From the NCBI RefSeq assembly GCF_002813775.1, contig NZ_CP020371.1:186001-250000 (forward strand): a stretch of 64,000 nucleotides of DNA. Reading direction: 5' to 3'. The stretch's first letter is position 1; every line of letters begins with the position of its first letter. The stretch is from Candidatus Thiodictyon syntrophicum. Its GTDB lineage: Bacteria > Pseudomonadota > Gammaproteobacteria > Chromatiales > Chromatiaceae. Made by a program: the position numbers and the translations under genes. The notes beneath the pieces are model-generated. The model had not been told where the DNA came from, ran no database searches, and saw only the letters and a program-made list of their open reading frames with translations. Below are positions 9,561-18,001 of this stretch, piece by piece.

Positions 9561-10297
9561 GCGCCCACGGAGCGACCCGCCAACGCGCCTTTGAGGCCGC
9601 CTGCACCCTCGCTGCCGCCGGCAAGCGCCCAACGATCGCCGCCGTCCGCGAGGGACTGGGTGGCAAGGGCTCGCAACAGGCAATCGGCGCCGGGATCGAC
9701 GACTGGCTCGACGAGGCCGCCCGGCGCTTTCAGATCCCCGGTATTCCCGAGGCGCTGCGAACGCAGGTGGTCGCGGTCTGGAATCAGGCGTGCCGGCTGG
9801 CCGGCGAGCAGTGGTTCGACGCGAAGACGCCGCTGGACGCCCCGGTCGCGGCGGTCGCTGGGCAGCGCGACGCGGCCAGGACCGAGAACGAGCGCCTGGT
9901 CGCCGAACTGGACCGTCAGGGCGCGACGCTGCGGGAAACGCAGAACGCCCTGGACCTGGCCCGCAACACGCTCGCCGCCCGTATCGAGGCCCTCCAGGAG
10001 ACGACCGAAGCCCTGGCGCAGTCCCGGGCGCATGGCGAGCACCAGGCCCGCCAGCGGGATCATGCCGAGCGGGTTGCCGCGGCGGCGGGGGAAAGCCTCA
10101 GGGCAGCCCAGGCGCGCATCGCCCGGCTCCAGGTGGAGCAGGAGGTCGCGACGGCACGGGCCGAATTGCTGAGCGCGCGGAGGCGACGACCCAGGGGGCT
10201 GCCGCCCAGGCCCGCAGGGATCAGGAGGCCACACGGTCGCTGGTATACGAACTTCGGAAGTCCTTGACGGAAAGGGACGGGCAAGTGGCAGCGCTGA
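9557..10297 (+). pseudogene. kfrA: kfrA 5' part: KfrA-like DNA-binding coiled-coil protein, frameshifted and truncated
   Basis: Starts at ATG 9557. Residues 1-60 match the KfrA N-terminal DNA-binding region (RPTIAAVREGLGGKGSQQAI), followed by a long Ala/Glu/Arg heptad-rich coiled coil. A one-base loss near 10166 ends this frame at 10267, whereas the coiled coil continues in the next frame up to ERDGQVAALT at 10297, where the repeated module begins. KfrA proteins are plasmid-encoded autorepressors that form filaments assisting partition. The missing 3' end corresponds to fragments at 15975-16194 and 45417-45689. Confidence 0.7.
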
Positions 10298-10312
10298 CTT
10301 GCCCTCACCGGT

Positions 10313-10501
10313 ATGCCGCGGGACTGGGGCGCACTGCCGGGCTGGCTGCTCAGGCAGTCGGCACCCGCCGTGGCCAATGCAGCCAACAGTGGTCCCAACT
10401 GGCCAGCCCTCGCGCTCTTCGCCGCTACCGCCGTGCTCGGCATGGTGCTGCTGGCGCTGGGTCTGGCCCGGGTCCGCTGGCTGGGCGGGCGCGGACGCTA
10501 A
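10313..10501 (+). CDS. small single-span membrane protein, 62 aa (copy A)
   Basis: A short frame with one clear hydrophobic helix (ALALFAATAVLGMVLLALGL) followed by basic residues, so probably N-out/C-in. Perfectly repeated in copy B. No strong ribosome site precedes the ATG and it begins only 15 bp inside the module, so it may instead be the 3' end of a larger gene lost at the module boundary. Confidence 0.4.
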   Translation: MPRDWGALPGWLLRQSAPAVANAANSGPNWPALALFAATAVLGMVLLALGLARVRWLGGRGR

Positions 10502-10505
10502 CCTG

Positions 10506-10567
10506 GGTCCGCGGTGCGGACCGAGCCCCGCGGCGAAGCCGACCGGTGAAGGTCCGCGCAGCGGACC
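10506..10567. repeat. pair of REP-like hairpins
   Basis: Two 17-bp hairpins with the same stem, GGTCCGC...GCGGACC: 10506-10522 (loop GGT) and 10551-10567 (loop GCA). They stand between the small membrane protein and the Rpn gene and are followed by TACAAT, a possible -10 element. Duplicated in copy B at 41297-41358. Confidence 0.6.
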
Positions 10568-10590
10568 CGGCCCGGCTACAATGGGGCTCA

Positions 10591-11658
10591 ATGATGCGGA
10601 GCACCCGTGCCGACCCGCATCGCGCTCAAGCCGCCGACCTTGACCCGCGAACGCCAGCCATGACCCCACCCCGCCACCCCCGTCGTCCCCGCGGTTCCCG
10701 CAAACGGCGCGCCCCGGCCGCCGGGCGTCACCACGACCACAGCTATAAACAACTCTTCGCCCACGCCGAGATGGTCCGCGACCTGCTGACCGGCTTCGTG
10801 CGTGAGGACTGGGTCCAGTCCCTGGACCTGGCTTCGCTGGAGACGGTCAAGGGCAGCTATGTCACCGACGATTACCGCGACCGCGAAGACGATATCATCT
10901 GGCGCGTGCGCTGGGCCGACGGCTGGTGCTACGTCTATATTCTGATCGAGTTCCAGAGCACCGTGGACCCCTTCATGGCGGTGCGGATAGCGTGCTATGT
11001 CTCGCTCCTGTACCAGGACCTGATCGCGCAGAAGGCCCTGACCGCGGCCGGGACCCTCCCGCCGGTGCTGCCGGTGGTCCTTTACAACGGGGAGCTGCGT
11101 TGGACGGCGCCGACGGAACTGTCCGCGCTGATCGACCCGGCCCCGGGCGGGCTCACACACTATCGCCCCCACTGGTCCTATCTGCTGCTCGACGAAGGGG
11201 CGATCATCGGCGACGCGGCCTACCCGGCTGAGGTCCAAAACCTGGTCGCGGCCCTGTTCCAGTTGGAAAAGGCGCGCGACGAGCCGACTTGGCTCGCCGT
11301 CTACGCACGTCTGGTGGCACTCCTGGACAGTAGCGCCCTGGATAGCCTCAAGCGCGCCTTCGGCCGCTGGATCTACCGCAGCTTCATCCGCAAGAAGCGC
11401 CCCGGCATCCGCCTGCCGGACATCAATGATTTTCACGAGGTGCATACCATGCTGCAACAACGGGTCGAACAGTGGAACGCGGAGATCCTCGAGCGGGGAC
11501 GCAAGGAGGGGCACAAGGAGGGCCTTGCGCAGGCGCGCCGTGAAATGGCCGCGGCACTCCTTGAGCGAACCGCCCTGGACGACGCGGCCATTGCCGAGCT
11601 GACTGAACTCTCCCGCGAGGCGATCCGGGCCCTGCGCACGACACCGACCGAACATTAG
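10591..11658 (+). CDS. Rpn-family PD-(D/E)XK nuclease/putative transposase (copy A)
   Basis: A 355-aa protein from ATG 10591 (an alternative ATG at 10660 also gives a full domain). After a basic N-terminus, HDHSYKQLFAH begins the Rpn/YhgA-like (transposase_31) domain. Catalytic-type residues are visible in REDDIIWRVRW and in YILIEFQST (D...ExQ). The C-terminus has a KEGHKEGLAQARRE charged helix, typical of the family. Rpn proteins are RecA-independent recombination-promoting nucleases and some act in phage defence. Intact, and near-identical to copy B. Confidence 0.85.
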   Translation: MMRSTRADPHRAQAADLDPRTPAMTPPRHPRRPRGSRKRRAPAAGRHHDHSYKQLFAHAEMVRDLLTGFVREDWVQSLDLASLETVKGSYVTDDYRDREDDIIWRVRWADGWCYVYILIEFQSTVDPFMAVRIACYVSLLYQDLIAQKALTAAGTLPPVLPVVLYNGELRWTAPTELSALIDPAPGGLTHYRPHWSYLLLDEGAIIGDAAYPAEVQNLVAALFQLEKARDEPTWLAVYARLVALLDSSALDSLKRAFGRWIYRSFIRKKRPGIRLPDINDFHEVHTMLQQRVEQWNAEILERGRKEGHKEGLAQARREMAAALLERTALDDAAIAELTELSREAIRALRTTPTEH

Positions 11659-11764
11659 GCGTCGCGTCGACCGTGGCGGTCCTGTGCGGGGCCGGGCTGG
11701 AATCCTAGTTCGAGGCGCTGCTGACCCCGGGTCGCGCCAACCTGCGTATCCGCGCCCGGGTTTG

Positions 11765-11794
11765 CCGGTTCCCAAGCTCCGCTTGGAAACCCGG
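11765..11794. repeat. imperfect hairpin between Rpn and the 370-aa gene
   Basis: CCGGTTCCCAAGC / GCTTGGAAACCCGG around a TCC loop. It has no T-run, so it looks more like a dispersed palindromic repeat than a rho-independent terminator. Repeated in copy B. Confidence 0.45.
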
Positions 11795-11858
11795 TTGGCA
11801 TCATGGCCGCCGTGGACCTGCGTTACCGACCGATCCCGAGAACCCGAGAGACGCCGAG

Positions 11859-12971
11859 ATGTCGACACGCGCCTGGTACGACTATTACATCATCGCTCCC
11901 CACACGGGAACGCTGTCGCTCGCCATGCGATTCTACAAATGGGGCGATGCCACGCCCGAGAACGCACTCGACGAGTATCTGCGGTTCCGCAAGACCCTGA
12001 ACGCGCATGACGGGCGTCTGCCCGTCGCATGGCTCGACCGCCTGCTACGCGATCAGTTGGGCGAGCTGCACCCGGAGCTGCCGCCGCAGTTCGCCACCGG
12101 GGCCTTTCTGTTCCTGCTGCAGCGCGCCGCGGAGTGGATCGAGTGCGACCACTGGCGACGCTTCGATCCACCGGAGGAGCGCGCGGATTTTCCTTTGTGC
12201 TGGGCCCTCGAGGAGGCGCTGGCAACCGAGCCGTTCGAGATTCCGCCGCACCCCGATCCCTTGTTGGAGCGGGTCAGACGTTTCATTGCAACGGCACGTT
12301 ATCTCCGTCCCTGGCGAGTCTACGGGCTGCGGCTCAATCTGCTGGCCTGGTTGCAGTACCTCACCCAGCCGACGCGCAGCGCCGACATGGGCTCGCTGGC
12401 CGGCGACTGGGACCCCCACTGGGATATCGCTTACCGGTACCGGCTCTTTTTCTGGATCCACCCGGATGACCCATTTCGGATCGAGCGGATCGCCATCGAG
12501 CTGTGCGACCGCGACGGCTCGAACCTGCTCACGGCCGCGGACCCAGAAGACGACGACGAGTGGCAGCGCGAGGAGATGGACAGACTGCGGGAAGCGATTC
12601 GCGAATCGGACATCGCAATTGCAGCCTTGGAGACACTTCAGCGCGACTACGCAATGCCCGCGGATCGCTTCTGGCAGTTCCGCGAGCGGCCGGACCCGCA
12701 GGAGACGCGGCAGCGCGCACGCCGCAAAGAGTTGCAGGCGAGCTGCAACATACTGTTGATTCAAGTTGAGAAACGCTTTGGAGCGGTGATTGCCGCCGAC
12801 AGCCGGCCGCTCATGGAGCGGATCGACGAATTCGATCGGCTGCTGACGCTGGCAGACGCGGTGATCAACAGTCCCGACAGCGACGCTTGGCTGGCCGCAC
12901 TGGGTGAATCGGTGCGGCGAAGTCTGCCCGAGACAGACGACCGAACGCCCGACCGCAACAAGCGCGACTGA
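11859..12971 (+). CDS. conserved-looking unknown protein, 370 aa (copy A)
   Basis: Begins STRAWYDYYIIAPHTG. Tryptophan-rich N-terminal half (WRRFDPPEERADF, WLQYLTQP, WDPHWDIAYRYRLFFWIHPDDPF); C-terminal half helical and highly charged (EDDDEWQREEMDRLREAI). No domain recognised. It follows the Rpn nuclease by 200 bp in the same direction, and both copies are uninterrupted over 370 codons. It may work with Rpn, but nothing in the sequence proves this. Confidence 0.7.
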   Translation: MSTRAWYDYYIIAPHTGTLSLAMRFYKWGDATPENALDEYLRFRKTLNAHDGRLPVAWLDRLLRDQLGELHPELPPQFATGAFLFLLQRAAEWIECDHWRRFDPPEERADFPLCWALEEALATEPFEIPPHPDPLLERVRRFIATARYLRPWRVYGLRLNLLAWLQYLTQPTRSADMGSLAGDWDPHWDIAYRYRLFFWIHPDDPFRIERIAIELCDRDGSNLLTAADPEDDDEWQREEMDRLREAIRESDIAIAALETLQRDYAMPADRFWQFRERPDPQETRQRARRKELQASCNILLIQVEKRFGAVIAADSRPLMERIDEFDRLLTLADAVINSPDSDAWLAALGESVRRSLPETDDRTPDRNKRD

Positions 12972-13031
12972 ACGATGTGCAATCCGGATCACTCCGGCCG
13001 ATTCGATGCCCTGCTGTCGCCAAGAAGAGGA

Positions 13032-13397
13032 TCAACCGACGAACCCGGTGCTGATTGACTCCAGGTAGCCAATCGCATCCTCGGTCCGGCCTTCCTGTAC
13101 CAGTTGCAACAGGGACTTGTGACGGAACTCAGGAATGGGTTCGTTCTTGACCAGGAAGATGGCGCGTTGTGCATCCGGCTGCACCGCCGCGGCGGCCGAC
13201 ACCACTCGCATCAGGTCACGCAGTGCGGATTGCAGTCTTGGCGATTCCGGGTGGGTGCGCAGGGTGTTGCGATGGACCCCCGCCAGCTCGGCCAGATCCT
13301 GCTGCAGGCCAAGGATGTCGGCGACGCCCGCTGCAGAGAACCGCGACGTCCCGGGTTCCCGCGTCGATTCGAGCACATCTGCGAAGCTGGCGGCCAT
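13032..13397 (-). CDS. DUF2384 (Xre/MbcA/ParS-type) antitoxin-like protein, 121 aa (copy A)
   Basis: ATG 13397 is chosen because earlier in-frame starts fall inside the upstream palindromes. A helical N-terminal HTH-like region (VADILGLQ..ELAGVHRNTL) is followed by the toxin-binding DUF2384 signature: PIPEFRHKSLLQLVQEGRTEDAIGYLESI-type ending in GFVG. Such antitoxins normally pair with RES-domain NAD-degrading toxins. No RES gene is adjacent, so this is an orphan or its partner was lost. Compared with copy B it lacks one residue (QQD versus QQQE). Confidence 0.75.
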   Translation of the reverse strand: MAASFADVLESTREPGTSRFSAAGVADILGLQQDLAELAGVHRNTLRTHPESPRLQSALRDLMRVVSAAAAVQPDAQRAIFLVKNEPIPEFRHKSLLQLVQEGRTEDAIGYLESISTGFVG

Positions 13398-13403
13398 GGC
13401 CTT

Positions 13404-13430
13404 GCACCTGAGGTGCATTTCGTAAATGCA
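13404..13430 (-). promoter_or_regulatory. overlapping palindromes, candidate antitoxin operator (copy A)
   Basis: Two perfect inverted repeats share three bases: GCACCTGAGGTGC (13404-13416) and TGCATTTCGTAAATGCA (13414-13430). They lie 7-33 bp upstream of the DUF2384 start codon, where an autoregulating antitoxin would bind. Identically placed in copy B. Confidence 0.6.
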
Positions 13431-13740
13431 CATTCTGCGCACAGTACAGGCACAGATCAAGTCTCAGCCCGTCCCGCGGCCTGTCGCAACGGGTAAGTCG
13501 CCTGCTCCAGCTGCCGCAAGAGGAACCGGCACTGTCCTGGATCGCCGGCCCGCTGGGGCCAGGGCATTGACCCGTTCGGCGGCCATGGGCGGGCGATGCT
13601 TGATCCATTGGGTTGCGGTGAATGTCACTGGTTGTCGGGGCGCGGAATCGACGACAGCGGCAGAAACATCGGTGTCGGCTCTGGTCGGTCGAGCAGGAGG
13701 CCTTCGACCACCGACACCGGCTCAAAGCCATAGCGAAGAT

Positions 13741-15072
13741 CACTGGTGTCCCAACGTTTAATCAAATAAATTCAATTGCTTACCTTCCGGCGGGTCCCGC
13801 GGATCGCAGTCGCGATCAGTAAGCAATTGATTTATCGGGGTGCGTTCGAATATAGTCAGACTCAGGACCTGTAGCAAAGTGTAGAGACTAACATCCATAT
13901 TCAAACGCTTCTTTAGAATAGCTATTAATACGTAAGTCGCTATTGCTATCCAGATTTGCGATTTGACCGCGTTCTCGGATGTGCCAAAGAACGCCTTTAT
14001 GCGCAGGTGTTGCTTGATCCATTTGAAGAACAGTTCCACTTGCCAACGGCAGCGGTAGAGTTCCGCAATCGTGAATGCCGGTAACGCGAAATTGTTAGTC
14101 AGGAATACGAATGTGTGGTCTGTCGCCGCATCATGATACTTGATGCGCCGAAGCTTTTCCGGGTAGAATTGCGGCGTGTGAACGCCGGTCGGGACGACGG
14201 TCTGATCGCAGATTAGACCGGTTGCCTTATCGATCGGTCGGGAATAGACGCGTCGCAGCTTCGTATTTGATTTCGCCCGCGTGACAAAGAAGGCCGCAGC
14301 GAGTGTGAAGCGATATAGGCGCGCGAAGTCCAAGTACCCGCGGTCCATAATGTAGAAGGCGCCGGGTTCCGGAACCAGGAAGTCGAGGGCGTTGACATCG
14401 TGGAGCTTGCCATCGGAAATATGCAGGAATGTCGGTATGTTACCGCGCAGATCCAATAGCGTATGCATCTTTACGGCCGCCTTCGTGTGACGGAACGGTG
14501 CCCACGGAAACAGCGACAAGCAGAGATCGATAGTCGACGAGTCCAACGCATAGACGGTATTGGCAAGATCGATCCCGAAGGAATCGTTGACATAAAGATC
14601 GCGCGCAATCCCAATTAGGGCCTGAGCGAAATCCGCGTAGATGCGCCAGTCACGGACCTTATTGGCATTGGCCAGGGTATTGCGCGCGATTCCCCCGCGA
14701 ATGCCCATATGGTAAAGCTTGCTTTGGTGGGCGCGCAAACAGGCTTCAATGTCGCGCAGACTCTCCCGGTAGGTTAACTGCGCAAACGTCATACAGAGAA
14801 ACTGGTCCAGACATGTGAACGACTTGATCTTGCGATGGCCGCCGTAACGCTGTACGCATTGCCAGAAAATCGGCAGTGGAAGATGCTCGGTGATCTGCGC
14901 GAATACCAGTTTGCCTGCGTACATGAAGCCGTGTCTCCCGCCCGTTGGATGGGGCGGAAGATTGGCGCACGGAGCGAGCGGCGTTCAAGTCGATTTTCCA
15001 GAGAAACGCCGCTTTCAAAAGAAATATCAGAATCTTACAGGGTCGTACACGAAACGCGTTGGGACACTAGTG
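13741..15072 (-). mobile_element. IS4-family insertion sequence, 1332 bp (copy 1)
   Basis: Ends CACTGGTGTCCCAACG and, inverted, CACTAGTGTCCCAACG (one mismatch). The target duplication is AGCGAAGAT at 13732-13740 and 15073-15081. The element appears identical to the one at 25737-27068, in opposite orientation. Confidence 0.92.
13758..14924 (-). CDS. IS4-family transposase (copy 1)
   Basis: A 388-aa DDE transposase. The N-terminal region is of the DUF4372 type (FAQITEHLPLPIFWQ...QFLCMTFAQLTYRESLRDI). Catalytic landmarks: YALDSSTIDL (D), YIMDRGYLDF (D) and the YREK-like block YRCRWQVELFFKWIKQHL (E). The frame is intact and fills the element. Identical protein at 25885-27051. Confidence 0.92.
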   Translation of the reverse strand: MYAGKLVFAQITEHLPLPIFWQCVQRYGGHRKIKSFTCLDQFLCMTFAQLTYRESLRDIEACLRAHQSKLYHMGIRGGIARNTLANANKVRDWRIYADFAQALIGIARDLYVNDSFGIDLANTVYALDSSTIDLCLSLFPWAPFRHTKAAVKMHTLLDLRGNIPTFLHISDGKLHDVNALDFLVPEPGAFYIMDRGYLDFARLYRFTLAAAFFVTRAKSNTKLRRVYSRPIDKATGLICDQTVVPTGVHTPQFYPEKLRRIKYHDAATDHTFVFLTNNFALPAFTIAELYRCRWQVELFFKWIKQHLRIKAFFGTSENAVKSQIWIAIATYVLIAILKKRLNMDVSLYTLLQVLSLTIFERTPINQLLTDRDCDPRDPPEGKQLNLFD

Positions 15073-15495
15073 AGCGAAGATAGAAGCTCCGGGCCGCGGG
15101 CTTCGCATCGACGACGACGCCGACGCCGACACACCCGATCTCGTCGGCCATCCGGCGGGCAAGGGTCAAGGCGAACCGAAGCAGGGCCTGGCCGACCCCG
15201 CGGTCCCGCGCCGTCTCGGCGACCGCCAGTCGCGCCAAACGTAGCGTCGGCAAGGGGTAGTGCGGCAACCGGCGACGGCGGTCAGCGGGAAGCGCGTCGA
15301 TTTCGATCGCGGACGGCGAAACGGTGACGAAGCCCAGGATCGCGTCATGCTCGACCGCGATGTAGGTGACGCCAACATGGTGGCGGAATTGGTTTTGGCC
15401 CGCAAAGCGATGGAAAAAGCGGTCGAGGTCTGGGTGTCCGCTGCGGAACTGGTCGCGATCGTCGTCACGCTCCAATCGCCGAATCCTCAGGCTCA

Positions 15496-15780
15496 TCAGG
15501 AGTTGCTGGGAGCGGGCTCGGGGTCCTCGCCGAAGAGTTCGCGCATGGCCCGATTGGGGCCATCCTGAGACGCCAGCCGCTCCAGCAGCCGCTCGCCCGA
15601 CGCGACCGTGACCACGAGGCGCGGGGGTATGACAACCTCCTCAGGGATCTCGTCGATGGCCTGTAGATGGTGCAGCAGGGCCTGCTCGATCACGAACCCT
15701 TTCTTCATGCCCCGGGCACGGACGTAGCGTTCCAGGCGGTCTCGGGTTTCGGGAGAGATATTCGCGGAAATCTGGGTCAC
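15496..15780 (-). CDS. RHH antitoxin of GNAT toxin-antitoxin pair (copy A)
   Basis: A 94-aa protein whose first 45 residues form a ribbon-helix-helix (MTQISANISPETRDRLERYV...FVIEQALLHHL), with a toxin-binding tail rich in Pro/Glu. It precedes the GNAT gene with a 1-bp stop/start overlap, the TacA-TacT arrangement. The antitoxin is intact although its toxin is disrupted. Confidence 0.8.
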   Translation of the reverse strand: MTQISANISPETRDRLERYVRARGMKKGFVIEQALLHHLQAIDEIPEEVVIPPRLVVTVASGERLLERLASQDGPNRAMRELFGEDPEPAPSNS

Positions 15781-15974
15781 GTCTCACCTGCTCGCGCTGG
15801 TTTCTACAAAACCGTAGAGAAGTCTAGCATAACACCAAAGAGCGCCTGCGCCAGCGGTGCGGTAACGCTCAAGAAAAGTTCGCCCGGCGGTTTCTCTGCT
15901 CGGGCTGAACTGCTGGTCCATCGGCCGCGGCGCAGCATCTCTACCGGAACCGCGGGCGCCGCGGGCGGGGACTC

Positions 15975-16194
15975 GGTGTCCGAGCGCGACGGCCAGCTTG
16001 TCACGCTCACGACCACGGTCCAGGCGGAACAGCAATCGCGGGGCGCAGATACCCAGCACTGGCTCAACCGCCTCGCCGCGCATCAGGCGGCAGTGGCTGA
16101 TGCCTGTGCTCGGGAAACGGCGCTGCCCGAGGAGAAGAAGGCCCTGACGCTGGCGGCAGGACCTTCGGAAGTTGCAGTCCGGGCTCAACGATGA
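15975..16194 (+). pseudogene. kfrA 3' fragment (copy A)
   Basis: The frame after SERDGQL reads TVQAEQQSRGADTQHWLNRLAAHQ-like coiled coil, then EEKKALTLA. This continues the coiled coil of the kfrA 5' part, which ends ERDGQVAALT at 10297. Relative to copy B it has lost 12 bp near 16155 and is frameshifted at the end (PSEVAVRAQR). A relic without start or function. Confidence 0.6.
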
Positions 16195-16343
16195 TGAGCG
16201 TGCGCGCGGCACCGCTCGCCAAGGCTGATTTCGCCGGGCAGGTCCGCTCCCGACCCAGAGCGGACGCTGGCTCCCCAAATCTCAATGGCAGCAGTCCACC
16301 GGACAGCGGACATTTGCCGCAGCCCCCCGGTTACCCTGCTATG

Positions 16344-16359
16344 CTGTACATAAAAACAG
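16344..16359 (+). promoter_or_regulatory. near-consensus LexA (SOS) box upstream of IS91 transposase
   Basis: CTGTACATAAAAACAG fits the gammaproteobacterial LexA consensus CTGT-N8-ACAG and resembles the ideal E. coli box over most positions. It ends 30 bp before the transposase ATG and overlaps a TATGCT that could be a -10 element. Prediction from pattern only. Confidence 0.6.
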
Positions 16360-16389
16360 CTATCCGCATGGTCGCACCGCGCTGCCGAC

Positions 16390-17802
16390 ATGGCCGCCAA
16401 CCCACCGGGATGCCGACCCGCTGTCTACGCCCGTCGTCGCCCCGAGCAAACCGTCCTCTACCGCCTCGTCCAGCAGCACCTGGAGACCTACCTCGCACTG
16501 GCTTGCGACGGCGATGGTCACGCGGTACCCGGCTACGTGGAGCGCGAACTCCGACGCTATCTGGAGTGCGGCATCCTGGCCTACGGTTTTTGTCAGGCGC
16601 GTTGCCCGGCGTGCGGCCAGGACTTCCTGGTGGCTTTCTCCTGCAAGGGGCGCATCTGCCCCTCATGCAATGCCCGGCGCATGGCCGAGACCGCCGCCCA
16701 CCTGGTCGATCACGTTTTCCCGCCCCTGCCGGTGCGCCAGTGGGTGCTGTCCGTACCCAAGCGCCTGCGCTGGTACCTGGAGCGGGAGCCCGGGGCCGTG
16801 ACCGCCGTGCTGCACATTTTCCTGCGGGTGGTCGAAACCCATCTGCGCAGAATCTGTCCCGAGGCCTCTGCGCGGGCCCGCTTCGGGGCGGTGAGCTTCG
16901 TCCACCGTTTCGGAGCTTCGCTCAATCGCCACATCCACTACCACTGCTGCATCCTCGACGGGGTGTTCGAGCCGCTGCAAGCCGGCGGGGTCCAGTTCCG
17001 GCAGGCCTCGTCACTGGCGCCAGAACAGGTTGCCGTAATCGAAGCGCAGGTGCGCCGCCGCGTGCTGCGCTGGTTCTCCCGCCGCGGGCTGCTCGATCCC
17101 GATGATGCCCGCGACATGCTGACTTGGGACAATAGCGGCTTCTCGCTCGACGCCTCGGTGTGCATCGCCGGCGACGACCGGGCTGGACTGGAGCGGCTGC
17201 TACGCTACTGCGCACGCCCGCCCTTCGCCCTTGAGCGGATCGAACAGGTCAGCGAAGACCGGATCGTCTATCGTCTGCCGGAGCCACAGCGTGACGGACG
17301 CACTGCGCTGTCCCTCAGCCCGCTGGAGCTCATCGACCATCTCGCAGCCCTGATCCCCCCGCCACGGCTGCACCGCCACCGCTACCATGGGGTGCTGGCA
17401 CCCAATGCACCGTTGCGCCTAGCCGCCACCGCCTACGGGCGCGATGCGGACCCGACTTCCCCACCGCCACCGCCCAAAGTTTCAGCGCCCACTACCGCGG
17501 CGCCGAGTAGCCGCTCACCGGCGCACTACCTGCGGGCCATGCTGCTCGCACGCCTGTTCGCGTCCCTGCCCCTGGTCTGCCCGAACTGCGGTGCCGACAT
17601 GCGCATCATCGCTTTCATCACCGAGGCCACCCCAGTGCGGCGGATTCTCTTGGCTCTCGACGAGCCAGCCGAGCCGCCCCGCATCGCCCCAGCCCGCGGG
17701 CCGCCGGCCTGGGACGACCCACCGGTCGAGGCCGTACCCGACTGGGACGCCCTGGCGCAACCGTCCCCCGAGTATGTCTTCAACCAGGAAGTGCAGTGGT
17801 AG
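16390..17802 (+). CDS. IS91-family rolling-circle transposase
   Basis: 470 aa. An N-terminal zinc ribbon (CPAC...CKGRICPSCNARR, about residues 74-98) is followed by a transposase_32/HUH relaxase-like domain: the HIHYH metal-binding motif near residue 180 and RLLRYCARPPFA near 277, where the catalytic Tyr is expected. The C-terminal RYHGVLAPNAPLR block and a second CPNC motif are typical of the family. Rolling-circle enzymes of this class can carry flanking DNA. No convincing ribosome site; start taken as the first ATG. Confidence 0.88.
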   Translation: MAANPPGCRPAVYARRRPEQTVLYRLVQQHLETYLALACDGDGHAVPGYVERELRRYLECGILAYGFCQARCPACGQDFLVAFSCKGRICPSCNARRMAETAAHLVDHVFPPLPVRQWVLSVPKRLRWYLEREPGAVTAVLHIFLRVVETHLRRICPEASARARFGAVSFVHRFGASLNRHIHYHCCILDGVFEPLQAGGVQFRQASSLAPEQVAVIEAQVRRRVLRWFSRRGLLDPDDARDMLTWDNSGFSLDASVCIAGDDRAGLERLLRYCARPPFALERIEQVSEDRIVYRLPEPQRDGRTALSLSPLELIDHLAALIPPPRLHRHRYHGVLAPNAPLRLAATAYGRDADPTSPPPPPKVSAPTTAAPSSRSPAHYLRAMLLARLFASLPLVCPNCGADMRIIAFITEATPVRRILLALDEPAEPPRIAPARGPPAWDDPPVEAVPDWDALAQPSPEYVFNQEVQW

Positions 17803-18001
17803 CCTCCTTCCGTCGTCGCCACCCGCCAGCGACGCGCCCCTCCCTGCACCCAGGCCCCGGCAAACCACCCTTCACACCCATTCGTACCTCTCCGAGATGG
17901 CGACCTCGCCCCCGTCCCCGCCCGTCGGCGCCCTCGCGGGGCTTGCCACGCTCCTCCCGGCGATGCTACGTTAGCCCCGCCTCAGCCGCCCGTGGCCGCC
18001 C

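Larger units (their letters stand above)
13625..15496 (-). pseudogene. GNAT acetyltransferase toxin (TacT-like) split by IS4-family element (copy A)
   Basis: The 5' part (15082-15496) and 3' part (13625-13740) rejoin to 531 nt, 177 codons, after removing the IS and one 9-bp duplication AGCGAAGAT. The restored protein matches the intact copy B toxin, with a 2-residue insertion (VGVGVVV). GNAT landmarks: LARLAVAETARDRGVGQALL (acetyl-CoA loop R/Q-x-x-G-x-G/A) and YLRYGFEP at the C-terminus. The insertion removes the latter, so the toxin should be inactive. Its start overlaps the antitoxin stop by one base. Confidence 0.85.
10298..16257. repeat. 4.6-kb duplicated module, copy A (interrupted by IS4-family element)
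   Basis: Sequence from 10298 to 13740 is nearly identical to 41089-44534. After the IS at 13741-15072 the match resumes and continues to about 16257 (copy B to 45719). By eye, differences are rare over the first 3 kb, increase from about 13300, and are frequent in the GNAT/antitoxin part. Both copies are in the same orientation, about 25 kb apart. Confidence 0.9.

Noticed and set aside
10588-11868. 426-aa minus-strand frame opposite the Rpn nuclease (also 41379-42659)
   Set aside because: Shadow frame conserved only because the underlying DNA is duplicated; the Rpn motifs are on the plus strand.
17444-17974. 176-aa frame inside and after the IS91 transposase (and its repeat at 31283)
   Set aside because: Ser/Pro/Arg-rich out-of-frame product; the duplication reflects the IS91 3' repeat, not a second gene.
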